Assembly (NCBI RefSeq): GCF_042477335.2
Contig: NC_091262.1
Coordinates: 38,103,001-38,167,000 of the forward strand
Origin: Ovis canadensis
Lineage: Eukaryota > Chordata > Mammalia > Artiodactyla > Bovidae
Length of the DNA stretch: 64,000 nucleotides
Direction: 5' to 3'
Below are positions 33,695 through 43,808 of the stretch, in pieces (the first letter of the stretch is position 1; each line of letters starts with the position of its first letter). A model generated the notes under the pieces. It had not been told where the DNA came from. It did not search any database and saw only the letters and a program-made list of their open reading frames with translations. Made by a program: the position numbers and the translations under genes.

Positions 33695-34431
33695 TGGTGA
33701 ACTTCAGGTGCTGGGGTAGAAGAGCTCAGTGACCTCAGTGATTTTAGAAAACATCTGTCTCTACGTGTCGACTCCTGTGGGAGGTCTCTTCCTGCTCTTG
33801 CTAGAGGTCTGCCAGGCCTGGGGCACGTTCCTGATGGTTACGGGTCCATGCCTCTCGGCTTTGCTCTTGAGGGTCCCTCCCTTTTCCTCAGGGGCCTCCT
33901 CTCAGGACATGTCTGTCCCCTCCTGTGACTGACACTGTTCTCATTCAGACCCCCACCTGCTGAGCTCCCGTCGTGAGCCAGGCAGCACTCGATAGAGGGT
34001 ACATGCGGTCACCTGACCAGCAGCCCTGCACAGTGAACGTAGCTCTCCTGCCACGGCCGAGGACGGTCACCCTGCAGGAGGCGGGGGGAACTGCCCAGAA
34101 CTGGGGAGCTCGCCTTCTCTGGGAGCGTCATCACCTGCCGAGCAGTGACCCTGAGGGAGGGTCGGGGCGCCCTCTGCACCAGCTCGTCTGGAGTGAAGAC
34201 CTCCCTCCTTGGGGGAGGGCTCCAGTCAGAGAATCTCAGCTTCCTGGGCCATTGGTTGTGGCCGGAAGCCTGCATCGCTCGTGTGGAGTGTGGGTGGTGA
34301 AGGAGACTCCACTGTCTGCTGCGAGGTTGAGGCGTGGGTGTTGCTGGGTGGCTGGTTCTATCAGTAGGTCTTATGGAGGGGTGTGTGTTTGCACAAGGGT
34401 GCCAGTTAAAGGGCATTTTCTCTCCCCGAAG
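33582..34431 (+). other. intron K-L
   Basis: Unique sequence. The part near 33,940-34,050 resembles a decayed MIR. Ends at acceptor ttttctctccccgaag. Confidence 0.5.
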
Positions 34432-34604
34432 CGCGACAGGCTCTCAGGACGGTCCCGGGGGCAACCCCAGCAACAGCAACAGCAGCCAGGACTCGCTGCA
34501 GAAAGCCCCGAAGAAGAAGGGCATCAAGTCCTCCATCGGTCGTTGGTTTGGCAAGAAGGAAAAGGGCCGGCCTGGACACACTAGCAAGGAGGCGTTAGGA
34601 CCAG
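34432..34604 (+). CDS. PPFIA1-like exon L (linker, basic KKK region)
   Basis: 173 bases, phase 2 in, phase 1 out, donor gtgggt. Encodes [20 protein letters not shown], then [20 protein letters not shown] and [15 protein letters not shown], matching liprin-alpha-1 almost residue for residue. The IKSSIGRLFGKKEK segment has a single L to W change. Last exon of the locus with an intact frame. The next liprin exon (about VSETDNSSQDALG to RKLQKK) was not found. Confidence 0.92.
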
Positions 34605-34764
34605 GTGGGTGCTTCACCATTCAGAGGGAGGAGGGTCTGCGTGTATGTCCCTTCTGTGTCTCCCCCGCTGTCCCCATGAGGCTCCTGTCACTCACCCTAG
34701 GTGTCCTTCTGGGAGGAGTGGAGGAGGCGTCTGTCTTCTCTAGGGTCCCAGATGATCAGATCAG

Positions 34765-35050
34765 TTGATGAGTGGATGGGTGGACAGGTGGATGAACAGA
34801 TGGCTGGCTGGATGGGTGGGTGAACGGAGCATGGAATGAGTAAAGCAGATGCTTATACTCCGATGAGAAACATATTCTACGAAATGGGTTGAGTAGGAGC
34901 CGGGCAATAACTGTTTCCTCCAGAACAGTGACAAGTGTTTGGAAACGGCCTAAGTGCTCATCAGAGAGGAGTGAGGTACAATCTGTGGGCACCCCACAAG
35001 GAACAGCATCCCCTCCTTCCTGCCACTTTCCCCATTCCCAGGAGCTCATG
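34765..35050. repeat. inverted repeat arm 1 (partner 44,830-45,200)
   Basis: Starts with a (TGGA)n-like tract at 34,765-34,825, then unique sequence whose reverse complement is found at 44,880-45,110. Shared words include ggaaacggcctaagtgctcat here and gatgagcacttaggccgttt there. Both arms have the simple repeat on the same side of the unique part. Confidence 0.88.
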
Positions 35051-35524
35051 AGGGGTTCTGCCCATGCCCCCCGCCCAGCCCACAGCCATGCAGGTCATCC
35101 TAGGGTCTCCTCATCACACAGTGTTATCATCAGGGCCCCGTCTCACTCAGCTTCATCGCCTTAAGGACAGGGTATGTTCCTGCCTCTTCAGCCAGACATT
35201 TGTTGAGTGTCTTCTTTTTGCTGGGTGTGGGACTTACAGGGTGAGTAAAACAGATGTGGTCTGGAGCACAGTGAAGGGAGAAGAGAGAAAAAGGAGCAGA
35301 TTATTCAGTGCTATCCCTCTTATTAGTGAATACAACACTGAGCTGGATGGTGCATTGTATGCCAGATGCTGTGTGTGCCCCTTACCAAGCAGTTGCTGCC
35401 ACCTTCAGATTTGCAGGGGAGGAGACAGTGATGGTCACGCGGCGAGGCAGTGGTGAGGGCAGGTTCACATCCACGCAGTGGGACCATGCACTTTGCCGAG
35501 CCCCAGCCACCTCTCTGGTGGATG

Positions 35525-35675
35525 CCGCAGGAATGAGATGGTTCTATGGCATCACTGATTCGATGGACATGAGTTTGAGCAAACTCCAGGAGACAGTGAC
35601 TTACAGCAAAGCCTGGAGTGCTGCAGTCCACGGAGCGGCAAAGAGCTGGACACAACTGAGTGACTGAACTAAAAC
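35525..35675 (+). mobile_element. BovB 3' tip
   Basis: Short sense fragment encoding [18 protein letters not shown] and ending at aactgagtgactgaact, the common BovB 3' end. Confidence 0.9.
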
Positions 35676-35677
35676 CT

Positions 35678-35905
35678 GCGTGTGTGCTAAACTGCTTCAG
35701 TCGTGTCTGACTCTTTGTGACCCCAGGGACTGTAGCCCAGGAGCTCCTCTGTCCGTGGGATTCTCCAGGCAAGAATACTAGAGTGGGTTGCCATGCCCTT
35801 CTCCAAGGCATCTTCTCAACCCAGGATCGAACCCACATCTCTGGTTATCTCTTGCAGTGGCAGGCAGGATGTTTACCGCTAGCGCCACCTGGAAAGCCCC
35901 AGGGA
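35678..35905 (-). mobile_element. Bov-tA SINE, antisense
   Basis: Reads cttcagtcgtgtctgactct, ggcaagaatactagagtggg and ends at gccacctggaaagccc. Confidence 0.93.
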
Positions 35906-36729
35906 ACGCTGACAACTAGGAAATGCAGAAAATAAGGGGGCTGCTCCTAAGTTAAACTGGAAGAGCAGCAAGCACAGGTTGAAAAGTGGAAAACACACGA
36001 AGAGCGACAACAGTGCCAACAGAAACAAGCTGGGATGTGTTCACTCACAAAGAAAATATCTGTGCCATTCGGAGGAGGAGCCCGCCAGCCCTTGGAGGGA
36101 CAGTTGGAACCGGAACAAAAACCGAGGCCATGGTCAGCAGTGCCCACCCACACGGCCCGAGTGGCGTGGTGTCACTCACCGGCTTCCTGTGTCCCCAGAG
36201 CTGCTGGGGGTGACATCTGAGTGCTGAGGCCAGGCAACGTCCCCAAGTGAGCTAAGGCATCCCTGCTCTCCTTCCAGTGCTGCTGTGGGGCTCTCTGTGG
36301 GCGGCCACCCTCATCGCCTGCTCTGCCACCTGCTGGGGCCCGGCTGTCCCCCTGGGATCCTTTCAGCCCTTGAGCTTGGGTGTTCCCAGCCCTCTGCCAC
36401 GCCGGACTGGGACGCAACTCAGGACTTGGGCTTGAGATATCAAGGAGACTGTGAATCTGGAAGGACACAGCCCTGGGGCCCTGGAGTGAGCATGTGAGAA
36501 GAGCAGGAGAGCAAAGCCCCCTCGAGGAGGCAGCAGAGCTGGGGAACGTGCCCACACCCACCGCTGCCTCCGGCACAAGTGCCTCTTCTTTGCCTCTCCT
36601 TGGCCTGAAACAGACCCCAGCTGCTGCTGCTCGGCAGGTGATTCCTAAAGATGCACATCCTGCAAGAGCTATTGTCCTGCTGCTCTGGGGCTGCCTAAGT
36701 GTGCTCAGGAGCGTCAGACAAGTGGGGCT

Positions 36730-37440
36730 GCCACGCCTGATACTGGGGGAGGGCCTGATGCTGGACTAGGGCCTGATGCTGGGGGAGGTTCTGATGCTGG
36801 ATGAGGGCCTGATGCTGGGGGAGAGCATGATGCTGGACTAGGGTCTGATGGTGGGGGAGGGCCTGATGCTGGACTAGGGTCTGATGCTGGACTAAGGCCT
36901 GATGCTGAACTAGGGCCTGATGCTGGGGGAGGGCCTGATGCTGGGGGAGGGCCTGATGCTGGAGGAGGGCCCTGATGCTGGGGGAGGGCATGATGCTGGG
37001 GGAGGTTCTGGTGCTGGATGAGGGCCTGATGCTGGATGAGGGCCTGATGCTGGACTAGGGTCTGATGGTGGGGGAGGGCCTGATGGCTGTGGGAGGGCCT
37101 GATGCTGGGGGAGGGCTTAGTGCTGGGGGAGGGCCTTATGCTGGGGGAGGGCCTGTTGCTGGGGAGGGCCTGATGCAGGAGGAGGGCCTTATGCTGGGGG
37201 AGGCCCTGATGCTGGGGGCAGAACATCTGATGCTGGACTAGGGCATGGTGCTGGGGGAGGTCCTGATGCTGGACTAAGGCCTGATGCTGGAGGAGGGCCT
37301 CATGCTGGGGGAGGGCCCTGATGCTGGGGTGGGAACATCTGATGCTGGACTAGGGTCTGATGCTGGGGGAGGTCCTGATGCTCGACTAAGGCCTGATGCT
37401 GGGGGTTAAATGTCTGATGCTGGTGGGAAGGTCTGATGGT
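36730..37440. repeat. minisatellite, about 18-20 bp units (ggcctgatgctgggggagg type)
   Basis: About 700 bases of imperfect tandem units. Two main unit types alternate: one ends in gggggag, the other in ggactag or ggatgag. Higher-order blocks of several units recur, for example gaacatctgatgctgg at about 37,208 and 37,330. Open frames through it on the minus strand (QHQALPQ or PASGPPP patterns) are artefacts of the repeat. Confidence 0.95.
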
Positions 37441-38085
37441 GGTGGGCAGCCTGCTCCCAGATGTACACAGAGTTGTGATTATAAATCTCTATGAGAAATC
37501 TTTGTTTCATACTTCCTGACCACCTTGCTATGTTCTTTTTTTCTGAAGCATAATTGCTGTGCAATATCGGTTTGATTTCTGCCGGACAGCAACATGAATT
37601 AGCCATAGGTGTACGTGTGTCCCCTCCCTCTTGAATCTCCCTCCCACCTCACCCTGCTACATTCTTGTTTCTATGGATATATGAATAATAAAGACTGTTG
37701 ACTAAAATAACATGAAAAGCTCCCACACACAAGTGTGCACACGTACACTCCCTAGTGCATCTTTCGGGTCCACGTCAGGGTTGCCCTCGGCCTCCCCACC
37801 CTGGGATCCACGGTGAGCCTCGACACCTGCACTTTGTTCCCACCCTCGGCCTGCTGCCCACGCCTCAGCAGCAGAGGGGCCCTGTCCCCGCAGGTGCTGA
37901 AGTGATGGAGTCCCTTGTCTCCGGAGCCAAGGACATGAATACCAGGTCGGTCGTCCTTTGAGGACACCTATACTTCCACCTTCTAGCCTTGCCATTGTAT
38001 CCATCTGTTTCTCTTAACAGAATGTCCGTGTGATGACACGGGCTCCCATTACCAGCTCTGGTCTGTTCTCATTGAGAGTACAGCT
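37441..38085. other. L1 fragment and unique sequence
   Basis: An antisense L1 3' UTR piece lies at 37,530-37,695 (gcaacatgaattagccatag, ccctccctcttgaatctccc). The remainder is unique. No exon recognised. Confidence 0.6.
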
Positions 38086-38094
38086 TACCCTCGG

Positions 38095-39338
38095 CACTCT
38101 TTATTGGCAGTGGGAAATTTTGCTTCAGTACTTTATTGAAAGAAAGCAATAAATAATACTGTGATAAGAAATAGTTCAAAAGTAGACTGTACATACTTTG
38201 TCACATATTCAGGAAGTTCACAAAACATTAATAGAAAATCAGAATGTTAACAATGAATTGTACAAGGAAAGGCAGAACACACATGTAAAGAGACGTGTCG
38301 TCTGTGTCTGCTGAGAGATCAGCTGCATAATAAGGCACCATGATCTGAACGCATCTCTTGCTGGCTGCTTTATGTGCTGCTGAAAAAGTAAGTTACATTT
38401 GCTACTTATACTATCCAAAATGGCTATGTCATCAAAATCTAAAAATGTATGCCTAGGTCCATTCTTTAAACAGGTTTGCAAACAGATGTAAAAAGATGAT
38501 TTACATCAGAAAAATAAGGCCTTTGTCAGAGCTGCACTGTGCTGTCTGTCTGTCGGGGATGTGGCGCCCTCACTGTCCAGCTCGATGGCTCCTCCGCGGG
38601 TGCAGGGCATCGCGATTGGTCCTCGAAGAGTCTCAGCGGAGAGGAGGGATCTGGGTCCACAGAGACTGGGTTACAGGAGAGATTTTCATAGTCGTCTTCT
38701 AGTTATCCTTTCAGCCCAAATTTCATTAGAAGCTCACATTTAACACCCAGTGCTTTTAAATCGCTTCACGCTGCAGACAAAAAGCATTTCTTCCCAGAAA
38801 CAAGGTACAGTTTAGGTCAGTCGTTAAAATACAACAATTGGTTGAAATTAAGTTCGCTCATTTCAGAGTGATTGTTGGAGAGCTTGGTTACATTCTGGAA
38901 GGATAATGCTCACCGTGTCGTCATGAATTTACAATCGCAGTAAAACCCCTTCTCTCATGGTTTAACATTTAAAAATTAAACAAGAATAATGACAATAAAT
39001 GCATCATTTGCAAAAGCCCTGTATTTGTTCATAGGATTTATACAGACAAGTATTACAGTACAACCATTTGAAAGACTAAAATCAGGTATCAGAACATGAA
39101 CTGATCTGAAAGGATATTCATAGCCTGGATATACAAGAAAAAGGAAGTATATAAATGAAGTCATAAGTTTACATAAATATAAGGAACATTTTTTTTCCCC
39201 TCTGGTTCATGAATTTTTCGCTAATTAAAAACTCTGTAATAAAATATCTTATGGTCCATATAACAAGTATCGACAGATTAAAGATTGCATCAAGTTCAAA
39301 ATGTAGCCTTTGTCGTATTCTGGACGCTGTATAATCAC
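38095..39338 (-). other. possible minus-strand terminal exon and 3' UTR
   Basis: On the minus strand a good acceptor (cgcactacttctgtag) ends at 39,339, followed by 29 codons starting VIIQRPEYDKGYIL and ending RYLLYGP, then TAA at 39,249-39,251. Downstream is AT-rich sequence, free of young repeats, with AATAAA signals on the minus strand at 38,132-38,137 and 38,100-38,105. This layout resembles a last coding exon plus 3' UTR. An alternative last exon could start near 38,669 (ctcctgtaacccag), encoding words like GPIAMPCTRGGAIELDSEGA before TGA. I recognise neither peptide. Upstream exons are not identified. Confidence 0.22.
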
Positions 39339-39339
39339 C

Positions 39340-40446
39340 TACAGAAGTAGTGCGGGTAAACTGGAAACAAACACATAGACGAGTCAGTCCTGGGACGGCA
39401 GCTGGTGCCCGAGCCCCTCCTCTCCAGACACCCCGCCCCACCCCATTCTGGGCTTCAGCTGCTTTGAGAATTCAGAGAAACGTGAAGGGCCAAGCAGATC
39501 AAGGAGAGAACTCTGTGGCTGGCTTTATTCTGACATATAGCTAAAAGCTGCTGGTAAAAAAACTTAAAACCCAATCCAGCTTTCTAGCTGAGACGTGAAC
39601 AGGACAGAGCAGACAGCCTCCTGCTCTCAGAGTGGCTCGAGCAGGGCTGGGCTCCCGGGCTGGACCCACCAGAGGACCGCCCAGAGCAGCCCCTGCAAGG
39701 GAGGGTGGCACCTCAGCGGTGGCTGACCCCCAGATGCCGGGGCACTTCTGTGTTAAACACTGGCCTCTGGATGAAGAGGCCCAGGGCAGGGCAGCCCTGT
39801 GACCCCTGATGCTCTGGGCCCTGTTCCCTCCGAGAACGTGCACGCAGGGCATGGCCAGCAGCACTGCTGCTGTGGGAGGGACACCCGTGTGCACGGACGC
39901 GAGGGAGACTCGGGCCGTGTTCTGACCACTCAGGTGGCAGGCGGGCACCAAGGTCACCTTCTCTGCCGCTGAGGGCTCCTCTCTTGGGCGTGACCTCTGG
40001 AGACCTGCTGAGCCTCCACTCCTAGGGAGTGGCGTCCGTGCCCCCACGGGACCAGGCCGGCCTGTACTCACCGCAAAGCTCAGCAGGAGTAAGTCCTGAC
40101 TGTAGCACAATCCAGCCTCTGCGTTCCCGCCACGCTGCTTGGTCCCAAGAGCACGGGAGGAAGCGTGCAGACACAGACTGTGGTTAGTCGTGCAATGCCA
40201 CACAGGGCACTAGGACACACACACACCTGCAGCGCCCACTCCTACTGAGGGTGGGGAAACTTCTAGAGGGTGGATGAGCTGGAGAGAGCAAGCCTGGGGG
40301 CTACCACGTGGGGGTCCCTGCCACCCGGATGGGGGGGGCGGGACGGTCACACTAGAGCATCAACGGCACATTTAATGACAGAAACGCTGACATGGGGACA
40401 GCTACTCCACAGCTTCTCAGCTATTCACAGAGCTCCAGATCACACA
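39340..40446. other. unique sequence, no gene recognised
   Basis: GC-rich. A minus-strand donor-like gctttgcg|gtgagt lies near 40,073, but no supporting exon body is recognised. Confidence 0.4.
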
Positions 40447-40760
40447 TTCGACACAGTCTATTGTCACCCAGTTTTACACTTACCTCATTCCCTCAGCTGC
40501 CAGCTTTACGGGAAGAGGTACGAGATGACAAGACCACCATCAAAAGTGAAACCTCGAGTCCCACCTCTCTGCGGTCCCTTTGGCTGGACCTGCTGCAGAT
40601 GGGGCGCTGCGCATGGCCAGCCACGAGGACATGAGGGACACCCGCAAGTGAGGAGCCTGCGCGCCTTGTCGTCACTTTCAGGACCCCTGTGCCTCTTGTC
40701 TTGAAAGTGAAGGAAGGATAATTTTAAAGGAATCCCAGTGGATTCGGTGCCTGTGTTTAG
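40447..40760 (+). repeat. duplicated exon unit, copy 2
   Basis: Direct repeat of 33,389-33,694 including flanking intron on both sides. It abuts a (TG)n microsatellite at its 3' end. Confidence 0.93.
40497..40647 (+). pseudogene. PPFIA1-like exon K', second copy, frameshifted
   Basis: 151 bases with acceptor cattccctcag and donor gtgagg. Encodes LPALREEVRDDKTTIKSETS and LRSLWLDLLQMG, then one base is missing (17 instead of 18 bases between CTGGAC and CTGCGC relative to liprin-alpha). The frame is lost before the ASHEDMRDTRK part. Unlike copy 1 it keeps the K-T codons and is closer to liprin-alpha-1 at several positions. The two copies have therefore diverged independently from a common exon. 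Confidence 0.88.
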
Positions 40761-40762
40761 GG

Positions 40763-40795
<33 letters not shown>
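40763..40795. repeat. (TG)n microsatellite
   Basis: About 16 TG units directly after the second exon copy. Confidence 0.95.
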
Positions 40796-40800
<5 letters not shown>

Positions 40801-42295
40801 GTAGGCAGGTTTCTCTAGATCTGGCGTTAAGGGAGACGTCTTACTCTGTGTGTGTGTGTTCATGTGTGGGTGTGCACAAGTGGGTTTTTCTTTGCTCTGT
40901 TGCTACACCATGGCAAATTCTAGGATGTTCTGGTGGCTTCCCAGAGAACAATTCAAAGTACGAGGATTTTCCGACCACAGTGGGTAATCTCAGCTCTGTC
41001 AGTCAACCAGAGACAACATTGAATACAGGGAAAATGCCTTATCTATAAAACGTGAAAAAATATTTTAGTATTCCAGAAAAAAATCACTCGAATATAGTTT
41101 ATATTTATGGCATTATAGATGTGAGAATCACTTTGTTTCTCAAAACTATTTTCTTTCTATTAAGCCCCAATTTGTCTCAAAGGTATTCTTTTAATTGCTA
41201 AATTTACACAGCCAATGCATCCACTTTCAGAGAATTTTTGAGGGTTGGTGAATCTCAGATTTTCACGTTCTGTCGAAACTCCCAGGGAGAGCACTGCGGG
41301 CTCACCAGGTGCTGGACGTGCTCCATGAGGAGTGGAGGCCAAGGCTGCTGCGTCCCTGTTGGTCATCGCAGTGTCCTGGGCGTGCGGGGACTCCCCTCGG
41401 GCATCATGTACCTCCTGCTCTAAATGCTGTCTTTCCTCTTCCCCTTGGTGGACACTGTCATGCACCAGCTCGCGGGGGAAGCCGAGTCAGCAGGTCTGCT
41501 GAGCTGTGTGCGTCCTGAAGCCTCCCCGTGGGGCTCGTCCCCAGCTCCAGGCTCTGAGCTGAGCAGTGCTGCAGGAGTAGGGCACGGTGTTGGTGAAGGG
41601 GAGCCCAGCGACCCCTCGTAGGAGGTGCTGGGCTGTGCGGACGGTCAGTCTCAGAAAACAAGGCCACACCTGTTGTCTGGGTGGTACCACGTGTGGAGCA
41701 TTTGATGGGAAGAAGCTCACACAGCCATCTTGTTAGGAAGGACAGCTTGACCGTGGTGTTCATGTCCTGCTTTAAAGTGCCCGTTGTCAGCCACAGAGGG
41801 TGTGGCTTTCTCTTGGGCGTACCTGTTCCCCATAGAATTCACTGTATTTCCGAATGTCTTTCTCCTGTGACTCTAATTTTAACGCGAGGAAGCATGCCTC
41901 ATCAGTTTACTGCTAAGCAAGTGTGTTAAAGAATTGCACTTGGGGACTCCAATTTCATCCTCGAGGGGGCACAGGTGGTCCTAGCTAAGTAGCCCCGCAG
42001 GGCGGGCTGAGCAGCGTCATTGCAGCAGAACAGGCAGCCCCCCAGGCTCGTCTCTGAAGCTGTCTCTGTAGAGAGGTTTCAGCTGAGAGTGAGCCGCTGA
42101 CAGCAGAGTGATGCGATATCTTAGAGCCGAGGAAGGAAACACACCCAGCAGAAGCCAGGCGAGCCTTCCATCTGCTTCTGGATGGTGGCTGCGGTTGGGA
42201 CGCAAACTCCAGGCACGTGGTACATGCTCGCTCCCCTGGGATACGGGAATTTTAGAAGTTTGCCTTTTTTAAAACTCTCTTTGAGCGATTAAGGG

Positions 42296-42520
42296 GCTTC
42301 CCTGGTAGCTCAGATGGTAAAGCATCTGCCTGCAATGTGGGAAATCTGGGTTTGATCCCTAGGAGATCCAAGATCCCCTGGAGAAGGAAATGGTAACCCA
42401 CTCTGGTACTCTTGCCTGGAAAATTCCACGGACGGAGGAGCCTGCTAGGCTACAGTCCATGGGGTCGCCAAAAGCTGGACATGACTGAGCGAAAACACTT
42501 CCACTTTCACTTTTTGAGCT
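42296..42520 (+). mobile_element. Bov-tA SINE
   Basis: Starts gcttccctggtagctcagat and ends near gctggacatgactgagcg. Confidence 0.95.
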
Positions 42521-42721
42521 ATTAAGATACATGTTGTGTTTTCTGGTATAATTATTCCTAGAAAATAGAGTATTTACTATTCTAGGAAACCTAAGGTTGA
42601 AGTAAGGAACAGTTACTTAAAATTTGATGTGAAGCATTTCGAGCTTTAACCATACATAGACTTCACAGTCTTAAGTGAAGTCTGATGCTATTTGAGTGTA
42701 TTGAAAAGCCACTGTGTATCT

Positions 42722-42848
42722 TCAGGGAATCCCCTAGCAGTCCAGTAGCTAGAACTCCACACTTCCACTGCAGGAGGCCTGGGGTTTGATTCCTGGTTGG
42801 AGAACTAGGGTCCTGCAAGCCACACAGTGGCCTAGTCAAAAAGAATAA
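42722..42848 (+). mobile_element. tRNA-derived ruminant SINE (CHR type)
   Basis: Reads ggaatcccctagcagtccag, then ggggtttgattcctggttgg. Confidence 0.85.
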
Positions 42849-43416
42849 CCAGTATCTTAATTTACCACGTAGCTAGTTAGCTGAACAGCAGTGCAGGAGA
42901 GAAACAGCCCCCATCCAGCCCTCTCCTTGCTTGCTGTGTTGTAGTGTTCTGTGCTGAAAGTCTGTGTTGCTCTTTGTGCGTCTGTTGTGAAATGGTGTGC
43001 ATTTCTGAAGCTCTCTCTGGGACAGATTCCTCTGCTCAGATCTCGGTGTGGTTTCCTCTTCTATGTATCTGTCCTCACTGTTTAGAAAGGGAAGAGTGGA
43101 TGTTTTTCCTTGACTACCCCCCTCCCTTGGATGTGCAGACTTCTGAATCCTTTAAGGTTGGCAATAATTCTTTCATTGGGAAGAAGGTGATTCTGTAAGG
43201 AATTGCGAGGACTCATTCAGCATTTCATGGCTCAGGGGTTCTTTGTAATATGTCTGAACTCTCATTAAGTAGACGGTTTAGAAGATTAAAGGAAAATGGT
43301 GAGATACATACTATTTCACTTTTCAAATTTATGAAGAAAATAAATACTTAGGTTAACTTGTTTTATACCCGTGTGTAGTAGTGATTCTTGAATTTTGAAT
43401 GTTTTGTTACTTGCAG

Positions 43417-43497
43417 GCATGAGTTGCTGGAGGAAGCCAGGCGACAAGGCGGGCCTTGGCACAGTGGGACGGGCCAACTGTTGTGGTCTGGCTGGAG
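43417..43497 (+). pseudogene. PPFIA1-like exon M (before SAM1), frameshifted
   Basis: Acceptor gttacttgcag and donor gtgtgt are present. Encodes HELLEEARRQG, then one base is missing in the codons for PFAQW. The expected WDGPTVVVWLE is readable only in the next frame (gtgggacgggccaactgttg). The length of 81 bases is one short. This exon leads into the first SAM domain, which binds LAR-type phosphatases in liprins. Confidence 0.9.
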
Positions 43498-43606
43498 GTG
43501 TGTAGGCGCCCCACCCCCACCCGCACCCGCACCCCTGTCCTGGGCTGGGTGTGTCAGTCCCTCCACAGGCACGCATAACCTCCTGCCTCCTGTCTCCTGT
43601 CCCCAA

Positions 43607-43808
43607 CTCTGGGTCGGGATCCCAGCCTGGTAGGTGGCTGCTTGCCAGCCGACTTGAAGAGCGGTGCCATCATGTCCACCCTGTCGCCCTGTTGGACACG
43701 GAGATCCAGCGTGAGATCGGCATCAGCAACCCGCTGCACCAGCTGAAGCTGCGGCTGGCGATCCAGGAGAGCATGTCCCTGACCGGCCACTCCGCCCCGT
43801 CCAGAACG
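43607..43808 (+). pseudogene. PPFIA1-like exon N (SAM1), multiply broken
   Basis: Encodes LWVGIPAW, then TAG at 43,631-43,633 where liprin-alpha has the Y of AWYVAACR. A one-base deletion follows in the CRAN codons near 43,645. An 8-base tandem duplication (ccctgtcg at 43,679-43,686, ccctgttg at 43,687-43,694) shifts frame again, after which [20 protein letters not shown] and [11 protein letters not shown] read openly to a gtatgc donor. The acceptor position reads ccccaa instead of ccccag. This exon cannot be spliced or translated normally. Confidence 0.92.

Larger units (their letters stand above)
34605..36700 (+). other. intron after exon L, mixed
   Basis: Contains a TGGA-rich tract and inverted-repeat arm (34,765-35,050), a MIR-like piece near 35,320-35,440, a BovB tip and a Bov-tA, then GC-rich unique sequence from 35,910 to 36,700 without a recognised gene. 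Confidence 0.5.
40800..43416 (+). other. intron-like sequence before exon M
   Basis: Unique sequence with a Bov-tA at 42,296 and a CHR-type SINE at 42,722. No additional liprin exon found. The stretch 41,280-41,740 is GC-rich with chance frames only. Confidence 0.5.
13915..43808 (+). pseudogene. PPFIA1-like locus: diverged liprin-alpha-1 paralogue, coding status open
   Basis: Liprin-alpha proteins are scaffolds of presynaptic active zones and focal adhesions. An N-terminal coiled coil mediates self-association and partner binding, and three C-terminal SAM domains bind LAR-type phosphatases and others. The plus strand carries exon-sized blocks matching successive parts of liprin-alpha-1 in correct order: coiled coil at 15.1-24.9 kb, linker at 26.7-34.6 kb, start of SAM1 at 43.4-43.8 kb. 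Identity to the remembered human protein is roughly 65-90 percent per exon, far below normal for PPFIA1 orthologues, so this is a paralogue and not PPFIA1 itself. Exons up to 34,604 keep frame and splice phase. SAM1 exons are broken, and SAM2-SAM3 exons were not found. Several internal exons are missing. Either a pseudogene or a shortened lineage-specific gene. Each exon is described separately. Confidence 0.88.

Noticed and set aside
13915-34604. Calling the locus the functional PPFIA1 gene
   Set aside because: Protein divergence per exon is far too high for an orthologue, several exons are missing, and SAM1 is broken.
36714-37226. Minus-strand frames with PASGPPP or QHQALPQ repeats
   Set aside because: Produced entirely by the minisatellite. 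Several frames are open at once because the unit lacks stops.
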